Source of the DNA: Cruorifilaria tuberocauda
Taxonomy: Eukaryota > Nematoda > Chromadorea > Rhabditida > Onchocercidae
Direction of reading: 5' to 3'
NCBI GenBank assembly: GCA_013365365.1
Contig: JABVXU010000334.1
Span: 1 to 61,443, forward strand
Length of the DNA stretch: 61,443 nt
In this document: one piece after another, positions 49,701 through 61,443 of the stretch
Layout of the letters: every line of letters starts with the position of its first letter
Position numbering within the stretch: position 1 is the first letter of the stretch
Made by a program: the position numbers and the translations under genes
The notes under the pieces: generated by a model
Told to the model about the DNA's origin: nothing
Database searches by the model: none
Seen by the model: only the letters and a program-made list of their open reading frames with translations

Positions 49701-52700
49701 AATTACGCGAATTGAATTAATCTTGAAAAGTGATATTATTCTTCAATTTTATAAATTTTAATTTTTAATAAACTTTGAAAGATTTTTATTTTTAATTTAT
49801 ATTTTTATCAGTGCGTAAAACAATAATTAACATTAAATTAAGATAATTAACAGATCCGGAAAAAATATCAATATATATGTATCATGATTTAATCATATAA
49901 TTCCCAAAATTATTCTTAATCATTCGTCAAATTTATAAATTGATACGGTAATATTAAAGTATGGTAATATTAAAATTATTCCAGTTCAAATGGAACATTT
50001 CTTTAAAACGGAAAATAATATACCGTAACAAATTCACGAAATAGTTCATTCTCTTTCTGACATTTTTGTACATAGCTATGACAATCAGCATGTCCATATA
50101 TGAAAGTTGTATAACAAGGCCACCATTCATCAATTCGTTCAAAACCGGTTTTCAGGATTGCTGGATCAAGTGCAGTACCATTATTTCTGAATTTAATCGA
50201 TAACTTTTTTTCAAAAAATTTTTTATAAAAACAAAAGACTTTTTTTCATAGACAAAAAACCGGAAATTAAAATTAAAGAATTATCAAATATTTTCAAAAC
50301 AATCATTTTCTATACTAAAATTTCATCGGAAATTATTTTTCAATATATTAAATTTGCAAAAATTTACTTTTCGATATTAAATTAGCAAAATAAAAACAAA
50401 AGAAAAAAAAGAGGAGAATATATTATCGACTGAAGAGAACCTTGAAGCTTGCAACATCGGTAGTACTGCTTTCTTCCAAAATTTCGAATTATGAAGATAA
50501 AGTTCCGGATAATTTAGAAATACTCGACGTGGGTCAACGTCACGCATATATCCAATTTCTTGCATTTTTAGAAAGCATTGACAAAGTTCATTCATTTGTT
50601 TTAGAAGCTAAATAACAAAAAATTCTTTTTTCTATTTTTACGTCAAAATTTCTCTTTTAAAAAAGTTGAAAATTTAACAAAATTCCATTATATAAGCCAA
50701 TATTTAAAATAATTGGAATTTAAAATTTTATTTTATTTTTTTGAACTTTTAAAATTGAACTAATTTTTTGTGTAAAATAAGAAAGAGACAAAATTAACAA
50801 AGAATATTAGAATATTTTCCCAATTATTTTTCCTAAATTAAATTTCAAAGAAAGCTTTTTTTCTTTCTTTTCTTACAAAAACTAATTTTACCTAACTCTT
50901 ATAATTTATCAGTTTAACTTTTTCAGAAAGATTGATAATCAATAAAAGCTTATTTACCTGTAAATACCGATGTTCCGTTGTGACAAATTCCCAAATAGCT
51001 TCCTGCTGTTCGTACGCATGCTTACTTAACTCGTCCTATAATTTCGACAATTTTAAAACATGACAAAGTCTCTTCTATAATTTTTTGAATTTTTACTCTT
51101 ATAGCTATACTTAACTCTTGTAATTTTTAAATTTTAATACTATGCAATTGTAATAAACTGATAAAAAATGTAATAAAAAAAAATCTGACTGATAATGAGA
51201 TGATAAAAACCTGATAAGAAATTTGAATCTCCCATTAAATTTTAAAAATTTTTTAAAATAGCAATTTTTATTGAAATCTTAGAAAAAAATGATTTCCAAT
51301 AAATTTTGATAGGTTATCCAAGTTTTATACAAATTTTACACGTTCTTTTAGCGCCATAGAAGTTAATTAATTAAGCTTTAAGAATTTAATTAAGCTTTTA
51401 CAATAAACTTACGCTATCATGAACAATACTACTCCAATGAGGTTCAAGCTCAAACATTGGTACTGATTTTTGAACCTCATCTTTCAATAAATTTAATCGT
51501 GCAAGCATTTCGGCTTTATCCTAAAAAAAGTAAGTAAACCCAACAAAACCATTTCATTCACAAAATTCCAAATATATAAATAATTTTTAAATTCCATGAA
51601 ATATATTCCATACAAGTATATTTCAAAATTTTAAAAGTAAAAATTACTCGTATAAAGCATACTTTAAAATTTTAAAAAAAGAAATTAAGCTTTACATGTC
51701 AATAAAATTGTATTTTTAAAAGTTTGACAGGTTGGAATTTCATAATAAAAGTAAAAAATTGTGTGTTCTTTCAAAGTTATCTTATCAAAAGTAAAATGCG
51801 TGTATTTTTCAAATTTAAAAAATTAAATTTCTTTCAAAGTTTGGAAAATTAAAATTTAATTTTATAAAAGAAGCAAAAATGATAATAAGTAAAGATAACC
51901 TTGCCAAAAAATAAACTTCTTCTACTGGTAGCAGCTATATTACGTAAACGTCTGGTACCGCTAGCACCATTATCATCTTGAGCAGTAATTGATGTGGATA
52001 AATCTTCGGAACAAGATGGTTCATCCAATGCTATACTGAAACTGATAAAACTCCATAATCCTTAAGTTAAACTAAAAAAAATTAAAATTTCAATTTTCCT
52101 TTTTCAAATAATTTTTTTATAAGCTATGCCATATTAACTTTCTATATTTCTATATAAAATTAACATTAAGATAAAAATTAATAAAAATTAGATAAAAAAT
52201 TAAACTAAAAATATTTTATTTTCAAAATTTTAAAATTTTTTAATAGAAATTTCAAAAATTAAATATTATTGAATACAAACATTTTCAAATTATTAAATAT
52301 TTCTACTAAAAAGTTTGAAAAATTTTTTGTCAAAAATTTTCTTACCAAAAATTTTAATAATGATATATGATTAATGATAGGTTAGTTATTCAGTTTTGAT
52401 TTCTTTTCTTTTTTTTTTTTAAAATTTTCGAATTTGTTATCAAAGAGAAATTTTAGTTCAATGATAGTTTTTGGATTAATTTTTATGATGTCATAAATGA
52501 AAGATCTCTTGTAATGCTCTAAATATTCCAAAATTGTTCAGCCATCATTTCATCAATTGATTTCACAATCATTCCATCATTTCATTTCATAAATGAAATA
52601 ATAATTAAAAAGAAAGAGCTGTTTAAATTTTAAAATTTTCATGGAAAAAGAAAAGTTTAACAAGAATGTTCCCTCAAATAGATTAGCTATTTTAAGTGTT

Positions 52701-55470
52701 TTAATTCCAAATATTAATTTCAATCATTCTATATCAAATTCATCTATTAATTCGATTAAAAATATTAATTCCGATTACATTCCATATTTTAAATTCATCC
52801 ATCTAAATTAATCGATTAATATCTTATCTTTTTTTAAATATAAAATTTAAAATAAATTTAAAATGGACTATTAAAAATTAAAATAGAACTCATACGAAAA
52901 AATAACAAAAATATTTCTTCAAGTAAGTTAGCTATTTTAAGTAATTATTAACTTCATTAACTTCAAAATGTTTTTTCATCAAAAAATAATTTTAAAGAAG
53001 TCAATTGTAATTAACCTTTAAAAGTTACATTCTTCTGCAACAATTACTTTATATCATTATCAAATTTCTTATCTTAACTTTCAACAAACTATCGATATTG
53101 TGAACAAATTGAACAAGAATTTAATAGAAAGTTTGAAAACAAAGAAAAAAAACCAAAAAATGAGAAAAAGAGAGAAGAGAGAGGGAGAGAAATAGAGAGA
53201 GAGAAAAATGCTATCATTCAAAATCTGTAAGATGAAATAAAATTTAACAAAAAAAAAAACCAAAAACAACAAAGAGAGAGATAGATAGAGAGAGGAAGAG
53301 AGAGAGAGAGAGAGAAATGTTGTTACTCAAAATCTATAAGATGAAATAAAGTTTCACATATTTCTAAATTTTTTGACAATTTCTGTCGCGTTTTTTTGCT
53401 TCCTCTCAACAAGTTTCCTATCCAGTATAAGCAATTTATCAAACTTTTTTAGCTTAAGAAAACTTTATGACAAAAAAAACTTTTACGTTTTCACGTTTTA
53501 CGTCATTTAAAATTAATCGGTTAAAAATGAAATTTATTTTTTAATGACAGAAATTTCGTGCAAATATTTCTTTTTTTCATCTCATTTGTATATAATTGCT
53601 AATTTTAGTATAAAAAAGATATTAAAATAAAATGAAGAATTTTTGATTAAGAGAAAGACAGAGAGAGAAAGAATTTTTTGTAAAGAGAAAGGTTATAATT
53701 GAAAATAAAAGAGAGAGAGAGAAAAGTTATGACTGAAAATAAAAGAGAGAGAGAGAGAGAGGGAGAGTTATAAAAATAGGAATTAATGATAATTATTACC
53801 GATGGTTATAAGGTTTCCCAATGAGATATCTTATCACATTGTGAAGTGAAGTGGTAAACAAATATTTAATGGAGTAGAAAAAAGGCAAAAAAAAATTGAC
53901 TAAATTGCATTTGAATAACTGTTGATAAGTAAATGTAAAAATTTGTTTACTTAAAATGATTAATGAAAAATTGATGAAAATGATTTATTATTTTTTCAAA
54001 TTTAAAAATTTCATTTTTTAAATTTCAAAAAAATCTCATTTAAATTTAAAATATTTAATAATTGGATTCTTTTATGTTTTTTAAAAAAAATAAAAATGAT
54101 GATATTTAATGTGAGTTTGCACGTTTTCTTTTTTCATAAAACGAATAATAGAACTATGGAAGTAATGATCGAGGTTTATTAATCGAAATTAAAATCCGTA
54201 AAAATAAGCGAGAGGGAGAAGAGAGAGGAGGGAGAGAAGAGAGAGAGAGAGAGAGGGATCAATCAAGATAAATGGTCAATTTACTTTAATTCACATTTTA
54301 ACGAAAGAATAAAATCTATTTTTATTATTTCGGAAGCAATAAACTGTTGACGAATAATCGTGATTAAATTCTTAAAATCCAAAAAAAGAAAAGAAATTTT
54401 ATTTCTATAATTTTATTTTTTCACAAAATCATTGATCTGAATTATTGTTACTTAAAAATTCAACAAAAATTATTTTTCGTAATAAAGATTATCTTTCTTA
54501 CATCATAATTTTTAAAATCATAATAATATATCATATTTATCTTATAGTTATTCTGAAATTACAAGAAATACAAATGATAGGCATGATAATGCGAAATTAA
54601 TAATGTAAAGTGAATCGTGATGAAAAAGAAAGGCAAATGAATATTTGTGAGGAGTGAGTGATAATTGGATGGAGGAATTAAACCAACCGACGAATTAATC
54701 AATCAATAACCGATCAATCCAATCATACAGTTTATTTTCTTGTTGAAATGAAATTAAACGAGTGTAGGAAATGATATTTGATAGAGGAAATCGAGAACCG
54801 ATCATGAAATGTACTAAAAGGCCAATGAACAATTTTACGTTTTAAAAAAAAAACTTTTTTTTTAAATTCATTCTTCTTCAAATTATGCTGAAATTTTTGA
54901 TTAAAAAATTAAAATTTAATTTATTTTACGAATTTTCGTCATTTTTTAATATAAAATGATTTTTAAACGCTTCATATTTTTATAATTTATATTTTATAAA
55001 ATTTGCATTTTTTTCACTCTTACTTGTTACTTTTTGAAGACATATAAAGATTTTAAAATTTTATTTAGATTACATAGTAATGTATCATATACGTTTTCTA
55101 ATTTATTGAAATACTTGAATTCAATATCAGTGTTTAAATTATATACTGTTTTTTAATTTATTAAAATAATTAAACTTAGCTTTGTTGAAATAATTAAATT
55201 TAGTATCAATAATCAATTGTATAAATTATTTGATTAATTGAAATAATTAAAAATTCAATATCAATATTTAAACTTCGATAATTCATTGAACTAATAATTA
55301 ATGTTAAATTAATTAATTAATATAAATATTAAAAAAAACAGCGAATGTACGTACTTGAGCAATACTGATTGACTTGTTGGTGAAGTTCGTCGAGTTTTTG
55401 GTTCATGATCCTGATAGCTATTTCCCAAATGTGATGATAACGATGAACTGTTGCCACGACTTCGTGAAAG
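43781..55470 (-). CDS. PLEKHG5/RHGF-2-type Rho guanine nucleotide exchange factor (C-terminal part)
   Basis: DH-PH exchange factor expected to activate Rho at the membrane or cytoskeleton. Eighteen in-phase exons: 55470-55355, 52035-51900, 51520-51413, 51035-50958, 50607-50441, 50186-50024, 49595-49452, 49091-48954, 48502-48377, 47972-47837, 47271-47136, 46981-46785, 46548-46242, 46109-45839, 45574-45401, 45058-44905, 44602-44278, 43790-43781; 961 residues here, 5' end missing. DH domain starts at [19 protein letters not shown] and includes [18 protein letters not shown] (helix 8) ; the PH domain follows with [13 protein letters not shown] and ends [17 protein letters not shown] Ser/Thr-rich tail of about 450 residues and a proline-rich [11 protein letters not shown] follow. 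The words [11 protein letters not shown] and [12 protein letters not shown] resemble PLEKHG5. The last 10-nt exon (SKF, stop) is tentative; without it the frame runs on from 44278 to a stop at 44151. Confidence 0.88.
48100..48370. repeat. Degenerate A-rich tandem repeat in a RhoGEF intron
   Basis: A unit close to AAATTATAAATAAACAAAAA followed by ATTATCAATTCAAACTATA recurs at least three times with drift (near 48125, 48190 and 48310). Intronic, between the PH-domain exons ending 48377 and starting 47972. Confidence 0.6.
53166..53362. repeat. Tandem duplication containing a GA tract (about 106-bp unit)
   Basis: Each copy consists of a GA-rich run followed by AATGYTRTYAYTCAAAATCT and AAGATGAAATAAARTTTMAC. 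Copy 1 covers about 53166-53262, copy 2 about 53272-53362. Confidence 0.75.
53691..53770. repeat. Tandem repeat, about 35-bp unit with GA core
   Basis: Two full units of GTTATRAYTGAAAATAAAA followed by a GA run of variable length (from about 53692 and 53726), and the start of a third at 53767. Confidence 0.75.
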
Positions 55471-56028
55471 CTAAATTTACACTCCATTAAATGCTAATTT
55501 TCATGATCTGATATGATATGATAAGAAGAAAATAAAACTTAATTTTTTTTCTGTTCAAAGAATAGACAAAAAAAATCGAATTAAATTTAAACTAAACAAA
55601 CATTTATATTACGATAAAATGATCGTTAAAATTGAGAAAATTTAATTTCCAAACAATGAATTCAATGATAATAATAAATTGATAAGATGAATTCAACAAT
55701 AGCAATGAATTGATAACAATGATAACAATGATAAAAATGAATTGGAAAGAAAAAGAAAGATTATCAATTATTTATTTCTTTGAAGGAAGAAATGAGCAAA
55801 TTCATTCAATCAACTAAAGAATTGTAAATTTGCTTTTATATAATTTACAAAAATTTAATTAAATTAATATGAATTAAAAATATTACGATAAACAAAGTTA
55901 GCATTCTTTCGTTAGCCATTTATGATAAATAAATAATAAACTATTTAAAACTTTCAAAACATCCATTTACGTATGTTTCATTGAATGTATTGGAATTCAA
56001 TAAAGCAATTAGCTGCTATTATTTCATA

Positions 56029-56380
56029 TAACTTTTTTACCATTTACCTTCCTCTCTCTCTCTCTTGGTTTTTGTAAGAGAGAGAGAGAAAGAGCTTCCT
56101 GCATATTTCATCTCTATCTCTGTAATTATTCAAGGCTTTTGAAAAGAATTACTTGATAAATATTCTTAATTCATCGTTTTAATAATACCGAATACTAGAA
56201 ACAAATTTGTTATCGTTTCAAAATTAAAATTAACTCATAATTTTCTTTTTATATTTAAAATAATTATTAAATAGTATAACTTTACTACCATTTACTTTCT
56301 TCCCTCTTTCTCTCTCTCTTCATATTTCATCTCTATCTCTGTAATTATTAAAGAGTTTTGAAAGAATTACTTGATAAATT
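56029..56380. repeat. Direct repeat flanking CT tracts
   Basis: The segment 56029-56165 (ACCATTTACYTT, CT tract, CATATTTCATCTCTATCTC, TTACTTGATAAAT) is repeated at 56276-56380. The first copy carries an extra block of about 30 bases that turns its CT tract into an inverted repeat. Confidence 0.8.
56053..56089. repeat. Perfect 14-bp CT/GA inverted repeat
   Basis: TCTCTCTCTCTCTT at 56053-56066 and its exact complement AAGAGAGAGAGAGA at 56076-56089 surround a 9-base loop (GGTTTTTGT). Either strand could form a hairpin. Confidence 0.85.
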
Positions 56381-56800
56381 GTAGCAAAAGAAAAGAAAAA
56401 CAAAATATGCTTTTCAACTTGTGACGTAATAGAGAGGAAAACTAGCTAACTCACTAAGCTAAAGAAGTTCCATTTCTAGTTTTGACTCAACCTACCTGGC
56501 CTCCTCACCTTTCATCTCTTCTCATCATCAGTATTTATCAGTTAACAATCAACTAATAACCATTAATATAGTAATTTGAAAAAAAAAATTTTTTTTTGTT
56601 ACCAAATAGGTTTGACTAAAAGCGAAAAAAAGTTTTCATAATTGATTCAAAATTCTTCGATTGTAATTTTTCTATAAGAAATCATGAAGAAAGAAAATTA
56701 GCAAAAAAAAAATCAATTTATTATTACATTTTTTATCATTAAGTATTTTATTTCAAATATAATTACTAATATGAATTAGTTAATTTAAATTTTTGATAAA

Positions 56801-57090
56801 TTAAAAAATTTCAAATTAACAGATGAGTTTTTCAATAATGAGAACAATACTATTATTGTTGATATTAAATCATTTTAATTTATTGTTATTTTATATTGTT
56901 ATTGTTATATTAAGCATTAAATTGTTGTAAATAATATTTTAAATTTTCAACGAATCGAAAATTTTCAAATTTAACAAATGAATTTTTGATAATGAGAATA
57001 GGTATATTATTGTTAATATTAAATTTTGTAATAACTTATTTTGGGTTATTATTCTATTATTATATTAAGTATTAAATTACTCTAATTAAT
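56801..57090. repeat. Tandem duplication, unit about 155 bp
   Basis: Copy 1 (about 56801-56930) and copy 2 (about 56958-57090) share TCAAATTAACARATGARTTT, AATAATGAGAA, TATTATTGTTRATATTAAAT and ATATTAAGYATTAAATT in the same order. AT-rich, non-coding. Confidence 0.75.
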
Positions 57091-58640
57091 ATATGAAGAA
57101 AAATTTTTTCGAAAACTATATAACTTGGAAAAAAGAAACTATTCTGAAGAAATATATTGGAAAATTTTATTCCAAAATTAATTTGTAAAATTATAGATGA
57201 ATTATACAGAAATCATTCGATCGAATTTTAATTACATACTAGAAAATAAATTAGTAATTAAAATATTCATTAAAGAAATCGTGAAATTGTTAAAGTTTTT
57301 TTTCCATGAAAATAATCTTCCAAACGCTCTCAACATAAAATTATGAGAGGAAGAAAAAAAAAGTGAAGAGAAGAGAAGATTGAATATTTTCGATGAAATT
57401 TTAAATTAAAAGAAAAAAAAATCACTTAACTGAGAATGCTTATCAAGTTTATCAAAAATTAAAGCTTTTTTTTTTGATTATAACAATCTCTTCAACAAAA
57501 AAATAATAAAATATTCATTACATGAAATTTCTTGAAATTTAAAATTTTAGTAAATGTTCGACTAATTTGAATTTTTTCTTTTCTACAATTATTTATTCAA
57601 AATGATACTGTCATATTGAAAGAAAATGAGAGAAAACAAAAAAAAATGTAAAAATTTGATTGAATTGATTTCGACGTAAACAAAGTGATAACACGTATAT
57701 CAAATTAAAATTGGAATTGGCTAAAAGCATTGTTAAGATTGAAAGTATTGACAATTTTATTGAACTGATTTTGACGTTTTACAGGAAGCGACAACACGTG
57801 AAGGAAGTATTTCAAACTGTAGTTAAAATTACCTAAAATAATTTTAGAGTAAGTGATATTAAGTATATTTAGCTAAAATTGAAATTAATTAAAAGAATCG
57901 CCGAAATTAAAAATTTTGAATAGAGAAGATGATAAACTATTAATTTTAATACATATTGATCCGAGATTATTTTCTTTTAAAAATTTAGAATAAAATTTTA
58001 AGATTAGTAAAAAGAAATAAAATTTATATACTGTATATATAGAAAAGGATTTTCTTCAAAAAATTTAATTTAAAACCAAAAAAAGAATTAGACAAAGAAT
58101 TTTTGAAAAAAATTATTGCAATTTAAAATCTATCATTTAAAAATTTCCGCTCATATTTGTTGAAAAATAAAAAAACATTTATTGAATGAAGAATAACGGA
58201 TGTTAATTTTGATAACTTCTTTTTTTTGTCCTGTTTTGTTTATTTTATCAAAATGTAAAGATGAACTATTTTGATAATAAGTTTTGTTTTTTTCATTAAA
58301 ATTTCTTATCAAAATTAGAATTTCAAAACTATTTTATTACAATTAAATTAAAATTTGAAATAGATTTATTTATATATTTTATACATTTATATAAATAAAT
58401 TTATTATAAAAAATATCAAACCAACTTAAGTTTTGAATTAAAAAAATGAAAAAAAAAAACATAAATTCGTGTAAAACTTTAAAATTAATTTATAAAAATA
58501 AAAAATTAATTTAAAACAAAAACTATCTGTAATATATATTTAATACATAGATAAATACTATACTAATATGATAAAATAAGTTAAAATATTTCAATCCTTT
58601 CACGTTATAAAATTAAAAATAAAAAAAAAAATTAAATCAA

Positions 58641-58665
58641 CTCCCTCTCTCTCTCTCTCTCTCTC
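58641..58665. repeat. CT microsatellite
   Basis: CT dinucleotide run ending in CGATCGA; a similar interrupted CT tract is at 59679-59724. Confidence 0.85.
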
Positions 58666-61167
58666 GATCGACTTTCCCCAAAACTTCTTAACTGTGAATT
58701 GATAATAAAAGGCAAGAAATTAATCCTTAAATTACTTCGCAAATTCATTTTATACCCTAAACGATTCAAATTTTCTTTTTCTTTTTCATATCTTTCAATC
58801 ATTTCAGATCAATGAATGGATGTTTAAATCAGAATTTCGTCCGAATGCACCTGGATATTAAGCTAACATTAGCTATTAATTCCACTCAAATTTATTCCTT
58901 GAATTGATCATCTGTCCTAATTTTGCTGGAAAACTGTTGTGACTATATCTTATTTTCTGGTTAATGATTGAAATTGATGAAATATTTAAAAGAAGCTAAT
59001 GACTACAAGGTAGAAAGAGCAATGAATGATCACAAGGAAGACGAGAAGATTGCATTTTAAGCTAAAAACGTTTTATCCTTACATGTTCAACAGAGCAGCC
59101 TATCTTTCAAATAGTTCAATTAAATTAACGAAATGTTTTAAATGAATTATTTTCCTACACATTTCTCATTTTATTTATGCTAATAAACATAGAAGTGAAG
59201 TGAGAAAGATACGTGATACACGTCAATTCTACATGAGGACAACGACGTGATGGATTTTAATGTGATATAAAGATGACCACGTGATTAACGTTTGATAATT
59301 TGCATTACGAGAAAATTTTTTAATTCGTTTTAATTCAATTCTATTCGTTTAATTTCTTTAACTCTAAGAGAATTTGCTTATATCATTTTAATAATTAAGG
59401 ATAATTAAAAAATTATGATTGTGATTATGAAATTATAATTATAATTATGGTTGTGATTGCTAGATTAACACTGCTAATTTTTAACTTTAAAATGTGGTAA
59501 ATTAAAATGAAAAAAATATAGATAAGTTGCAGGTAAGTTACGAGTAAGCTACAGGTAATTTTTAAATGATATTGAAGTGATAGGGATTGAATGTATTTCA
59601 TAATAAATGAGAAAAAGCAAATAAGAATATTTTTACAAATATATTTTCAAATAAATTCTGAAAAGGAAAAAGTTTTTCCCTTTCTCTCTCTCCCTCTCTC
59701 TTCCCTCTCTCTCTCTCTCTTCTTAGACATTCCAACAAATTGATAAAACGTTAAATTAGAAAACAAAAGATGTTGAAAAGTGGTAAAAATTGTACTAACA
59801 ACGAAAGAAAGAATGTAATTTCTATTACAACAAATGAAAATAAAAAAAAACTTTTACAGTAAACAGTTCCACCATTATCACCAATAATATCGCATACAGT
59901 AATAAGTAAAGTAATAATGATAAGATAGGTAGAGTGAATGATAGTAAGACTGGTAAGATAAATGAGTGCAAATGAACTAATAATATTAACTTCTCATTTG
60001 ATTCGAATATATAGTATTAAGCAGTAATAAGTAATAGTAAGTGGTAAACAGATAGTACGATATCAGAATTCTCTTTCACTTAGGATTTTCCTTTTCCTTA
60101 AAGCTCTCTCTAATAAATGAAAGATTTAAAGAAAGTGAAAGGAATAAAATTTGTATTTTAAATTTATTGATAAATTATTATTTATTGATAATCTAAGCTC
60201 AACCATACTAATAATTAACGATTTACTGATGGCCTGATGAAAAAAATAGCCTGATGCATTCATAGCCTGATGGATTTACTAAAGGATAAGGAAAGTAGCT
60301 ATCATAAACTGAAAATATCTAACATTCCATCATATTAAGTTGAAAGAATGAAATGGAAGAAATCAACAGTGACAACAATGATAGCACTGAAAGTTGGTTT
60401 TTTATGATTAAAACTTTTAACAGTTCGTCAACAGCATGAAACATGAAAGTTAGTATTTCATTTTCAGTATTCTATTCTTTCAAGCATTTTTTCATTTCCA
60501 ATATTTTCATTCTTTCTGATTTCTAAATTACAAAGAGCTTTGTATCATCGATTATTAAATAAAAGTTTATCATTTCATTATCTTCAGCCTATCAGAGTAA
60601 TTAATGGAAAAAGTATTAGTAATTATATCATTCATAGGTAAATCGATGAGTAATTTAGTTAAATTCAAATCCTTCAAATATTCAAAAATTAAATTTTTTA
60701 TTTATATTATATTATATTATATTTCGTATTATATTTATTTCATCGATATAAATTACAAAATAAATTCATAAAATGAACGAAATTCAATGAATTCAAACAA
60801 AAATTAATCTGATTAATGAAATTAAAAAAAATAGAAAAACGAAAATTTTTAAATAATTTTGTTATTTTATAATTTTTTTTATTCTATGAATTTCGATTTT
60901 TTTCGGAAGAAAATTTAAAAGAAAATTCTAATTTTACATTAATTTGGTGAAATTTCAATTTAAAATTTCACTGTAAAGAAATCAAACGATAGAAAAGTAA
61001 AAAAAGAAGAAACAAAATGTTTAGAGAGAGAAAAAAGAGAAAATGGAACTTTTTCATTTAATTTTATATAACTTATCAAAATTATTTTACATAATTAATC
61101 TTTAATTAAAATAAAATAGAATAAAAATAGCGTTAAAATAAAATAAAAATAAATACAGGAATAAAAG

Positions 61168-61443
61168 TTAAAAATAAAAATTAAAAAAAAATTAAAAATA
61201 AAAATTAAAAATAAAAATTAAAAATAAAAATTAAAAATGAGAATAAAAATTAAAGATAAAAATTAAAAATAAAAATTAAAAATGAGAATTAAAAATAAAA
61301 ATTAAAGATAAAAATTAAAGATAAAAATTAAAAATAAAAATTAAAAACAAAAATTAAAAATAAAAATTAAAAATTAAAAATAAAAATCAAAAATTAAAAA
61401 TAAAAATTAAAAATTAAAAATAAAAATTAAAAACAAAATAAAA
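61168..61443. repeat. A-rich minisatellite, 12-14 bp unit, running off the window
   Basis: About 20 head-to-tail copies of AAAAATTAAAAAT with occasional changes (AAAGAT, AATGAG, AAACA). It continues past the last base of the window, so total length is unknown. Assembly of such an array from short reads may be collapsed. Confidence 0.9.

Larger units (their letters stand above)
52036..55354. other. 3.3-kb RhoGEF intron rich in GA repeats
   Basis: Intron between the first two visible RhoGEF exons. It holds the tandem GA-bearing repeats at 53166-53362 and 53691-53770 and a GA tract at about 54209-54257. The 63-codon minus-strand frame at 53081-53272 is a translation of these tracts. No exon seen. 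Confidence 0.65.
55471..61443. other. 6-kb AT-rich region upstream of the visible RhoGEF exons
   Basis: Either a long RhoGEF intron (the first visible exon begins in phase 0 after an acceptor, so coding exons must exist further upstream) or the gene's 5' region. It contains tandem duplications and GA/CT tracts, listed separately. The section at about 58780-59300 is less repetitive but I found no exon with good borders on either strand. Confidence 0.55.

Noticed and set aside
1..61443. Search for CRISPR arrays, tRNA/rRNA genes, Wolbachia-derived inserts, transposases and viral genes
   Set aside because: Repeats are simple or locally duplicated without unique spacers of constant length; no tRNA cloverleaf, transposase or reverse transcriptase motif, or bacterial-style intronless gene was seen by eye.

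Overview
The window looks like nuclear DNA of a nematode, most likely a filarial or other spirurid (clade III) worm. It is very AT-rich with many GA/CT and AAT microsatellites. Genes are split into many short exons bounded by GT...TTTCAG or TTTTAG, and several start codons sit a few bases after a spliced-leader-like acceptor. The species is inferred from style, not proven. I saw no prokaryotic operon, CRISPR array, tRNA, rRNA or intact transposon. Gene models were built by hand from open reading, splice sites, exon phase and remembered family sequence; all joins given are phase-consistent unless stated.

Layout: 1568-2843 (+) last three exons of an R-Ras-like GTPase. 10125-4344 (-) a nine-exon secreted protein of the agmatine-deiminase-like (pentein) family whose catalytic His and Cys positions appear replaced. 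16403-14119 (-) TFIIE beta, head to head with 16700-17797 (+) an ACOT13-like hotdog thioesterase. 22091-18230 (-) eIF2D, head to head with 22614-26272 (+) SNAPC3. 27402-28630 (+) an unrecognised membrane/basic protein. 31861-29123 (-) SARAF. 33823-33097 (-) a small secreted protein. 36593-42565 (+) SART3. 55470-43781 (-) C-terminal 961 residues of a PLEKHG5/RHGF-2-type RhoGEF, whose 5' exons lie beyond the last exon I can see.

Functionally most genes are unlinked housekeeping genes: RNA polymerase II initiation (TFIIE beta), snRNA gene transcription (SNAPC3), U4/U6 snRNP recycling (SART3), translation initiation/recycling (eIF2D), acyl-CoA hydrolysis, calcium-entry control (SARAF), and small-GTPase signalling (R-Ras, RhoGEF). 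Two divergent pairs share compact intergenic regions of about 300 and 520 bp. The right 6 kb and the RhoGEF introns are dominated by simple and tandem repeats.

The most unusual item is the secreted deiminase-like gene: it keeps the fold signature and signal peptide but seems catalytically dead, and its introns carry copies of its own exon borders. Other points of interest are an Asp-to-Asn change at the expected ACOT13 acid, an exon fragment copied into SARAF intron 1, a possible 10-nt terminal exon giving the RhoGEF a PDZ-ligand tail, and a perfect 14-bp CT/GA hairpin.
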